Under the pieces are notes generated by a model. It did not search any database and had not been told where the DNA came from. It saw only the letters and a program-made list of their open reading frames with translations. Positions 22,665-28,129 of a stretch of DNA of 28,129 bases are shown here, piece by piece. The DNA comes from DATKZH01 sp964475955 (GTDB lineage Bacteria > Planctomycetota > Planctomycetia > Pirellulales > Thermoguttaceae). The stretch lies in assembly GCA_964475955.1 (NCBI GenBank), contig CAYYZY010000100.1, forward strand, positions 1-28,129, given 5' to 3'. Made by a program: the position numbers and the translations under genes. How positions within the stretch are numbered: the stretch's first letter is position 1; every line of letters starts with the position of its first letter.

Positions 22665-25658
22665 ATGCTCAACCTTCCGAGGTTTCTGATGGGGGCGGTC
22701 GTCGTGGCGGCGTTCGGGGCCACGTGGTGCCGGGCGGCGCCGGAGCCCGCACGGTCGGAAGAGGCGACCGGTTTCCGCCTCGACGACGGTTTCCGCCGCC
22801 CGCCCGACGCCGTCAAACCGTGGGCCTATTGGTGGTGGCTCAAGGGGAACGTGACCGAGGCGTCGATCACGCGCGACCTGGAGGCGATGAAGCGGCAGGG
22901 CTTTGCGGGCCTGTTGATGTTCGACGCCCGGGGCTACCACGAAGACCACGTGCCCCCGCCCCCCAGCCGCATGGATTTCATGAGCCCCGAGTGGCGGCGC
23001 ATGCTCCGCTTCGCCATGTCGGAGGCCGACCGGCTGGGTCTCCAGATGAGCGTCAACCTGAGCAGTTGTGCCGGCGCGCTGAAAGGCCCCTGGGACGTGG
23101 GCGACGACGCGCCGAAGAAGCTCGTCTGGACGTCGACCGAGGTGCACGGCCCGAAACGCCTGCGCTGCCGGCTTCGGCCCGGCGACGCCGCACGGCTCTG
23201 GGACGTCGCCCTCGTGGCCGCCCGGCACGAAGGATCGGCGGCCGCCGCAGACGCTCCCGCGGAATCGAACCCGTCGGCGGACTTGTCGGCCGACTGGCAA
23301 GGCGTGCGCGAGAAGCCGGCTTCGGAGCGCCCGGCCGTCGACGTGGTCGATCTCTCCGGAAAGGTCCACGACCAGGGCCGGCTCGCGTGGGACGTGCCCG
23401 ACGGCCGCTGGACGATCGTCCGGTTCGCCTGCCAGATCATGGAGGGGCACGAGTACGACGTCGACGTGCTCAACGCCGAGGCCGTCGAGGCCTACTTCGA
23501 TCGCATGGGGCGGAGGCTTCTGGAAGACGCCGGCCCCCTGGCGGGCGAGACACTCACGCACTTCTACAGCGTCAGTTGGGAAGGGGCCGCGCCCACCTGG
23601 TCGTTCGGGCTCGACGAGCAGTTCCGGCGCTATCGCGGCTACCGGCCCGAGCCCTACCTGCCGGTCCTGGCCGGCATGACCGTGCGAGATCGCGAAGTCT
23701 CCGACCGCTTCCTGCGCGACTACCACAAGACGCTCGGCGATTGCTTCATGAACCACTGCTACGGCAAGCTCCGCGAGCTGTCGAACCGGGCCGGGGTGAA
23801 GTGGCACAGCGAGTCGGGCGGGCCCTGGAACCGGCGGCTGCCCGACTTCCAGCACGCCGACCAATTGGCCTTCCTCGCGCGCAACGACATGCCGCAGGGC
23901 GAGTTCTGGTACCCCGACCGCGGGCTGAACCGGCCGATCGCCATGGCCGCGCACATCTACGGCAGGCCATTGGCGGCTGCCGAGGCGTTCACCCACATGC
24001 GGAAGCATTGGAGCGCGTACCCGGCCGTGCTGAAGCCCGACGCCGACGCCGCCTTCTGCGACGGCGTGAACCACTTCATCTGGCACACGTTCAGCGCGTC
24101 GCCGCCGGAGTTCGGCAAGCCGGGCATCGAGTACTTCGCCGGCACGCACGTGAACCCGAACGTCACGTGGTTCGAGCAGTCGGGGTCCTTCCTGGCGTAC
24201 CTCGCCCGGTGCCAGCTCATGCTGCGCTCCGGGCGGTTCGTGGCCGACGTCTGCTGCTACACCGGCGACAAGCCCTACCTGCACTGGGGGCGGGGTGAAA
24301 ATTGGAGCGGGGCGCCCACCATGACCCTCGGCAAGGGCTACACCTACGACCTGGTGAACACCGAGGTGTTGCTCAAGCGCGCGTCGGTCGAGGGAGACGG
24401 CCTGGTGCTGCTCCCCGGCGGCATGCGCTACCGGATGCTGGCCGTCGACCTGGAAGACGAAACCGTGCCGCCGGAGGCGCTGGCGAAAATCGCCGAACTG
24501 GCCGAGGCCGGCGCCACGATCGTGCTGGGCCGGCGCCGGCCCACGCGCGCCCCCGGCCTGCACCAGTATCCGGCGTGCGACCGCGAAGTGGCCCGGCTGG
24601 CCGAACGGCTGTGGGGCCCTTCGGATCGGCCGCCGGGCCGACGCTCGCTGGGCAAGGGCACGGTATTCCGCGGCATTGAAATCGACGAGGCGCTCGCGTC
24701 GCAGGGCGTCCTTCCCGACTTCGAGGGGCCGTACGACTACCTCCATCGCCGCTCGGGCGAGGCCGACGTCTACTTCATCTCCGGCACCGGGCGCGCCGAC
24801 TGCACCTTCCGCACCCAACGCAAAGAGCCGGAGCTTTGGTGCCCTGCGACCGGGCAAATCCGCGACGCCCTCCGCTGCCACGCGACCGACGACGGCCGCA
24901 CCGTCGTCCCTCTCCGCCTGCCGGAGAACGGTTCGGTCTTCGTCGTGTTCCGCCGGCCGGCCGAGCGGCGGCACGTCGTCTCCGCTTCCGGCCCGGAAGA
25001 GGGCTTGGAGATCGCCGGCCGGCAGGGGGACGGCGCCCGGGTGCGGCTGTGGGAGAAGCGACGCTTCGTGCTCGAGACGTGCGACGGCCGGTCGCTCGCC
25101 GTCGAGGCGGCCAAGCTGCCGGAACCCCTCCCGCTTGACGGGCCGTGGGACGTGCGATTCGAGCCGGATCGGGGCGCGCCCGAGTCGGCCCGATTCGACC
25201 GCCTCACGCCGTGGAACGAGCACGGGAACGAGGGCATCCGCTACTTTTCGGGCACCGCGCGCTATCGCAAGACCATCTCGCTCGACGAAACCCGGGCCGG
25301 CGGCCTCGTTCGCCTGGAACTGGGCAGGGTGGAAAACATCGCCGAGGTGCGCGTCAACGGGCAGCCCCTGGGGGTCGTGTGGACCGCGCCGTGGACGGTC
25401 GACCTCACCGGCACCGTGAAGCCCGGCGACAATGAGCTGGAGATCGCCGTGACGAACGTCTGGGTCAACCGGCTGATCGGCGACTCGCGCCTGCCCGTCG
25501 AAAAGCGGTTCACCCAAAGCAACGTGCGCCTGTTCCGCCCCGATGAGAAGTACCGCCGCTTCCAGGGTTTCTCGCCGAAGGACCCGCTCATGCCCTCCGG
25601 CCTCATCGGCCCGGTGCGCCTGGAGTTCGGGCGTCAGAAGGACGTGGGATTTGACTGA
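22665..25658 (+). CDS. GH106-like glycosidase, second paralogue
   Basis: The 997-residue secreted protein has a signal peptide (about 1-24). Its architecture matches the protein at 2600-6028 but lacks the discoidin-like insert and about 145 residues. The hallmark YWWWLKGNVT (55-64) and DLEAMKRQGFAG (71-82) are present. Candidate catalytic acids are Glu306 (YSVSWEGAA) and Glu440 (AAAEAFTHM), 134 residues apart; the equivalent pair in the other paralogue is 136 apart. HSESGGP (381-387), EYFAGTHVNPNVTW and the C-terminal GH2-like domain (VRVNGQPLGVVWTAPW, about 895-910) are shared. The likely activity is release of alpha-L-rhamnose or a related deoxy-sugar; specificity is unknown. AAGGAA lies 7 nt before the ATG. 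It is the first gene of the plus-strand block, followed after 111 bp by the SGNH hydrolase. Confidence 0.87.
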   Translation: MLNLPRFLMGAVVVAAFGATWCRAAPEPARSEEATGFRLDDGFRRPPDAVKPWAYWWWLKGNVTEASITRDLEAMKRQGFAGLLMFDARGYHEDHVPPPPSRMDFMSPEWRRMLRFAMSEADRLGLQMSVNLSSCAGALKGPWDVGDDAPKKLVWTSTEVHGPKRLRCRLRPGDAARLWDVALVAARHEGSAAAADAPAESNPSADLSADWQGVREKPASERPAVDVVDLSGKVHDQGRLAWDVPDGRWTIVRFACQIMEGHEYDVDVLNAEAVEAYFDRMGRRLLEDAGPLAGETLTHFYSVSWEGAAPTWSFGLDEQFRRYRGYRPEPYLPVLAGMTVRDREVSDRFLRDYHKTLGDCFMNHCYGKLRELSNRAGVKWHSESGGPWNRRLPDFQHADQLAFLARNDMPQGEFWYPDRGLNRPIAMAAHIYGRPLAAAEAFTHMRKHWSAYPAVLKPDADAAFCDGVNHFIWHTFSASPPEFGKPGIEYFAGTHVNPNVTWFEQSGSFLAYLARCQLMLRSGRFVADVCCYTGDKPYLHWGRGENWSGAPTMTLGKGYTYDLVNTEVLLKRASVEGDGLVLLPGGMRYRMLAVDLEDETVPPEALAKIAELAEAGATIVLGRRRPTRAPGLHQYPACDREVARLAERLWGPSDRPPGRRSLGKGTVFRGIEIDEALASQGVLPDFEGPYDYLHRRSGEADVYFISGTGRADCTFRTQRKEPELWCPATGQIRDALRCHATDDGRTVVPLRLPENGSVFVVFRRPAERRHVVSASGPEEGLEIAGRQGDGARVRLWEKRRFVLETCDGRSLAVEAAKLPEPLPLDGPWDVRFEPDRGAPESARFDRLTPWNEHGNEGIRYFSGTARYRKTISLDETRAGGLVRLELGRVENIAEVRVNGQPLGVVWTAPWTVDLTGTVKPGDNELEIAVTNVWVNRLIGDSRLPVEKRFTQSNVRLFRPDEKYRRFQGFSPKDPLMPSGLIGPVRLEFGRQKDVGFD

Positions 25659-25666
25659 GGGTTTCC

Positions 25667-25697
25667 GTAGGGTGGGTCGAGGCACGAGACCCACGCG
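25667..25697. repeat. GTAGGGTGGGTCGAGG palindromic repeat, copy C
   Basis: It starts 9 bp after the GH106-like stop at 25658 and reads GTAGGGTGGGTCGAGGCACG followed by AGACCCACGCG. GTGGGTC and GACCCAC pair to form a hairpin. In this position it could stabilise the upstream mRNA end or reduce read-through. Confidence 0.88.
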
Positions 25698-25709
25698 TTT
25701 GCTCAGAAA

Positions 25710-25735
25710 GCGGCGACAAGTCGCCGCACTCCAGA
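25710..25735. repeat. GCGGCGA-CAAG-TCGCCGC hairpin repeat
   Basis: GCGGCGA (25710-25716) and TCGCCGC (25721-25727) pair perfectly around CAAG, followed by ACTCCAGA. It stands directly after copy C in the 111-bp gap before the SGNH gene. From memory, this element is very common in planctomycete genomes, where it is often mistranslated as SAATCRRF. Confidence 0.8.
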
Positions 25736-25769
25736 AATACTCATCCTTTTCAGGCGGAAGGATCGAACC

Positions 25770-27017
25770 ATGTGCGACTTCCGAATCCCTCGCGTTTGGC
25801 TTCTGGCCTGTTTCGTGCTTACGCTTGCGGCGCGCGCACCGGCCCGAGCGGCCGAGCGACCACAAGTCGAGCCGGCGCCGATCGTTCGCGTGCGCGGCGA
25901 GGCCACGCGGCTTGCCGCAGAGAAGCCGCACGCCTGGGCACGCGGCACGCGACTCAAGCAGCTTCAAACGCTTGGGCCCGGGCGCGGAACGCCCGCGCCC
26001 GGCGCGATCGTCGCCGAGAGCGTCGTCGTGCGCCACGGCGACCGCGTGCTCGTGCGCGGGCGCGACTACCTGGTCGATCCGGTTTGGGGCTCGCTGGGAA
26101 TCGGGACCGAGGCGAGCGTCACGGCCGACGACCCGGTCGCGGTCGACTACGACTACTCGCTCCGCCGGCTCGACTCGCAGATCAGGACCGCCCACGGGCG
26201 CACCATCGTGCGTCAAGGCGAGCCGCACCTGACGACGCCCGAGCCGCCGCCGCTGGAGTCCGGCGAGGTTCGCGTGGCCAACCTGTTGGTCGACTACCAC
26301 GGCGACGGGACCGACCCCGAGGTCTTCCCGGTCGAAGAAACCGCAAAGCAGGCCGCCACGGAGACCACGCCGGGTCGCATCCCGAAAACGATGGCCAAGA
26401 TCCGCGCCGGCGCGCCGGTGAAGGTCGTTTGTTGGGGCGATAGCGTCACGGCCGGGGGCGACGCCAGCAGCCCGGCGACGCGCTACCCTGCGGTGTTCGA
26501 GAAGCGCCTCAAGGCGAAGTTCCCCGAAGCGGCGATCGCCGTGGAGACGGTCGCCGTGGGCGGCTCGAACTCGCGGCAGTGGCTCTGGCCCGACCGATTC
26601 CCCGGCCGGCCCGGCTGCCAGTGGCAGCGGATCGTCGCGGCCCGGCCCGACCTGGTCACGATCGAGTTCGTCAACGACGCGTACATGACGGCCGAGCAGG
26701 TCGACGAGGTGTACGGCGAGAGCCTCCGCCGGCTGGAACCGCTCGAAGCGGAAGTGATCCTGATCACGCCGCACTTCACGATGCCCAGCATGATGGGCTT
26801 CCGGTCGTTGCGCGAGCCGGAACGGCGTCGGTACGTGCTGGCCCTGCGCGGGTTCGCCGCGGCGCGCGGGCTGGCGCTGGCCGACGCGTCGGCCCGATGG
26901 GAGCACCTGTGGAAGGAGGGCATACCCTACGTCACCCTGCTTCGCAACGGCATCAACCACCCGGACGACCGCGGGCACGCCCTGTTCGCCGACGAGTTGA
27001 TGCGATGTTTCGAGTGA
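25770..27017 (+). CDS. Secreted SGNH/GDSL-type hydrolase with an extra N-terminal domain
   Basis: The 415-residue protein has a signal peptide (about 1-28, ending ARAA). Residues 60-200 form a beta-rich region of unknown type (VVVRHGDRVLVRGRDYLVDP). The C-terminal half is an SGNH hydrolase: block I is VCWGDSVTAGG with Ser225, block II is VAVGGSNS (Gly264/265), block III is EFVNDAY with Asn302, and block V is NGINHPDDRGH with His397. The usual block V Asp is replaced by Asn in NGINHP, as in some SGNH subfamilies. Such enzymes deacylate glycans or other esters. Following the GH106-like gene, a carbohydrate-esterase role is the best guess but is inferred. GGAAGG lies about 8 nt before the ATG. 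Confidence 0.85.
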   Translation: MCDFRIPRVWLLACFVLTLAARAPARAAERPQVEPAPIVRVRGEATRLAAEKPHAWARGTRLKQLQTLGPGRGTPAPGAIVAESVVVRHGDRVLVRGRDYLVDPVWGSLGIGTEASVTADDPVAVDYDYSLRRLDSQIRTAHGRTIVRQGEPHLTTPEPPPLESGEVRVANLLVDYHGDGTDPEVFPVEETAKQAATETTPGRIPKTMAKIRAGAPVKVVCWGDSVTAGGDASSPATRYPAVFEKRLKAKFPEAAIAVETVAVGGSNSRQWLWPDRFPGRPGCQWQRIVAARPDLVTIEFVNDAYMTAEQVDEVYGESLRRLEPLEAEVILITPHFTMPSMMGFRSLREPERRRYVLALRGFAAARGLALADASARWEHLWKEGIPYVTLLRNGINHPDDRGHALFADELMRCFE

Positions 27018-27138
27018 CCCGGCGGGTGTCGGCGGATTTCGCGAGCGAATTGGAGGATTAGGCGATTGCACGCCGGTCGCCCATGCGCCACAATCAGGCG
27101 GGGTCGCCGGGCGTCGACGGAACCCGCGGCGGCCGTCT

Positions 27139-27167
27139 ATTTGCTGGAAACGGAGCATTTGCTGGAA
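27139..27167 (+). promoter_or_regulatory. 11-bp direct repeat before the cytosolic isomerase-like gene
   Basis: ATTTGCTGGAA occurs at 27139-27149 and again at 27157-27167, with centres 18 bp apart, inside the otherwise featureless 175-bp gap 27018-27192. It lies just upstream of the strong AAAGGAGG site near 27180-27187. It may be a duplicated regulator site or chance; no promoter boxes are clear. Confidence 0.3.
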
Positions 27168-27192
27168 TACGTCCCTGGGAAAGGAGGATGCC

Positions 27193-28020
27193 ATGGGTGC
27201 CGTTCACGTCGGTCTCAACGCCGAATTCTCGCGCAGCAGCGACAAGCCCTTCGAGTGGGCCGTGGAGCAGGCGGCGAAGATGGGCTACAAGTGGTTCGAG
27301 CCGATGGTCCATTTCGGGCGCGAGCTGATGAGCCAGGCGGGCTATTTTCACACGGTGTCGCTGTTCGACGACCCGTTTGTGATGAAGGAGACGTGCGACG
27401 CCGCGGGCCTGAAGATCTCGGGGCTCCAGAGCCACGGGCCCATGGGGCGGCCCGAGGTGCACGGCGAGTACCTTAAGCTGGCGATCCGCACGGCCGCGGA
27501 GATCGGCGTGCCGGTGATCAACACCGACGAAGGCATCAAGGCCAAGTGGACCACCGAGGAGGAGGACTTCGTGCTGATCAAGTACACGCTGCGCGAAGCG
27601 GCCTTCATCGCGGAACGCCGCGGCGTGCTGATCGGCCTGGAGCCGCACGCCCAGTACTCGCGCACGCCCGACGGGCTCGACCGGCTCTATAACCTAGTCG
27701 ATTCGCCGTCGATCGGGATTAACCTCGACACGGGGAACGCGTACCTGAGCGGGGAGGACGTGTACGCGTGGCTCGACCGCGTGGTGGAGCGCTCGGTGCA
27801 CCTGCACGCCAAGGACATCTCCATCGAGCACTCCGACGCGGAACGCGGCAAGGTGTCCGGCACGCCGGTCGGCTGCGCCTGCGGCGAAGGCGTGCTGGAC
27901 TGGGACCGGATCGTGAAGACCGTTCAGGACAAGTGCCCGCGCGACATCGTCTTCAGCGTCGAGTGCGGCACGCCCGAGCAGGCCGACAAGAGCCTGGAGC
28001 ACCTGAGCAAGTTCGTGTGA
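27193..28020 (+). CDS. Cytosolic sugar phosphate isomerase/epimerase-like TIM barrel
   Basis: The 275-residue protein has no signal peptide. It is a single xylose-isomerase-like TIM barrel with a full candidate metal site: Glu150 (IGLEPHAQ), Asp179 (INLDTGNA), His205 (LHAKD) and Glu257 (SVECGT). This contrasts with the exported relative at 17198-18100, where the first glutamate is missing. Family members isomerise or epimerise keto-sugars or act as hydratases and lyases; the substrate is not deducible. The ATG at 27193 follows AAAGGAGG by about 5 nt. It comes 175 bp after the SGNH gene in the same direction, perhaps with its own promoter. It is the last complete gene in the window. Confidence 0.88.
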   Translation: MGAVHVGLNAEFSRSSDKPFEWAVEQAAKMGYKWFEPMVHFGRELMSQAGYFHTVSLFDDPFVMKETCDAAGLKISGLQSHGPMGRPEVHGEYLKLAIRTAAEIGVPVINTDEGIKAKWTTEEEDFVLIKYTLREAAFIAERRGVLIGLEPHAQYSRTPDGLDRLYNLVDSPSIGINLDTGNAYLSGEDVYAWLDRVVERSVHLHAKDISIEHSDAERGKVSGTPVGCACGEGVLDWDRIVKTVQDKCPRDIVFSVECGTPEQADKSLEHLSKFV

Positions 28021-28028
28021 CCGTCCTG

Positions 28029-28097
28029 CGCGGCAAGGCAGGCACGAGACCCGCTGCGCGACAAGGTAGGGTGGGTCGAGGTACGAGACCCACCCTG
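28029..28097. repeat. GTAGGGTGGGTCGAGG palindromic repeat, copy D and a degenerate half copy
   Basis: The full copy at 28066-28097 is the most symmetric: GGGTGGGTC and GACCCACCC pair exactly across the short centre GAGGTACGA. A half copy (AGGCACGAGACCCGC) precedes it at about 28038-28053. The pair sits directly behind the stop at 28020. The window ends 32 bp later with AAAGGG, which may be the ribosome site of a next gene outside the window. Confidence 0.88.
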
Positions 28098-28129
28098 CCA
28101 GGAACTTCAACCTACGAAAGGGCCATCAG

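Noticed and set aside
22317..27194. A minus-strand frame that stays open far upstream of the FAD oxidoreductase, giving an apparent protein of over 2100 residues
   Set aside because: The upstream part is antisense to two well-supported plus-strand genes, is low-complexity, and shows no domain. The FAD protein has its own ATG, Tat-like signal and ribosome site at 22316. High GC at codon position three keeps the opposite strand free of stops.
1..28129. tRNA, rRNA or riboswitch
   Set aside because: I saw no cloverleaf, conserved rRNA segment or recognisable aptamer. The hairpins found are simple palindromic repeats.

Overview
The window (about 28.1 kb, high GC) looks like chromosomal DNA of a planctomycete, probably Pirellulales-like or an uncultured relative. 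Four points support this. There are several Tat-exported Gfo/Idh/MocA, DUF1080 and sugar-isomerase-like enzymes. Large secreted glycosidase-like proteins occur without a SusC/SusD pair. EF-hand and YD-repeat proteins are present. Intergenic DNA is full of short palindromic repeats of kinds I associate, from memory, with planctomycete genomes. The assignment rests on gene content and repeat style, not on a marker gene.

Layout. Positions 1-1309 hold a YD/RHS-repeat frame on the minus strand that looks truncated at both ends. Positions 1669-2586 (+) encode an exported EF-hand/O-methyltransferase fusion. Its stop lies 13 bp from the stop of a long convergent minus-strand block. That block runs right to left from 22316 to 2600 and holds ten co-oriented genes: FAD-dependent oxidoreductase, six-hairpin glycosidase-like protein, Tat-exported sugar isomerase-like protein, neutral-ceramidase-like protein with a LamG-like tail, Tm-1-like protein (UPF0261), PEP-hydrolase/TIM-barrel protein, DUF6259-like TIM-barrel protein, DUF1080 protein, Gfo/Idh/MocA oxidoreductase, and a GH106-like glycosidase with a discoidin-like insert. 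A 348-bp divergent region follows. It leads into a plus-strand block with a second GH106-like glycosidase, an SGNH hydrolase and a cytosolic sugar isomerase-like protein.

How the genes may work together (inference). The GH106-like, six-hairpin-like and DUF6259-like proteins would attack a complex, perhaps rhamnose-containing, glycan outside the cytoplasm, and the SGNH enzyme would remove esters. The Gfo/Idh/MocA, DUF1080 and sugar-isomerase-like proteins form the set expected for oxidation of glycosides to 3-keto sugars followed by non-classical cleavage. Three of these carry Tat signals, so this chemistry would take place after folding and export. The Tm-1-like and TIM-barrel proteins have no signal peptide and match the two halves of one fused protein known from plants and fungi. 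No transporter, sulfatase or regulator is visible, so uptake and control must be encoded elsewhere.

The intergenic DNA is unusual. Three successive gaps (12001-12339, 13171-13361, 14574-15016) each contain an inverted pair of the same arm of about 30 bp. A second palindromic family sits in four other gaps. A 20-bp tandem array before the Gfo/Idh/MocA gene is built from copies of that gene's own ribosome-binding region.
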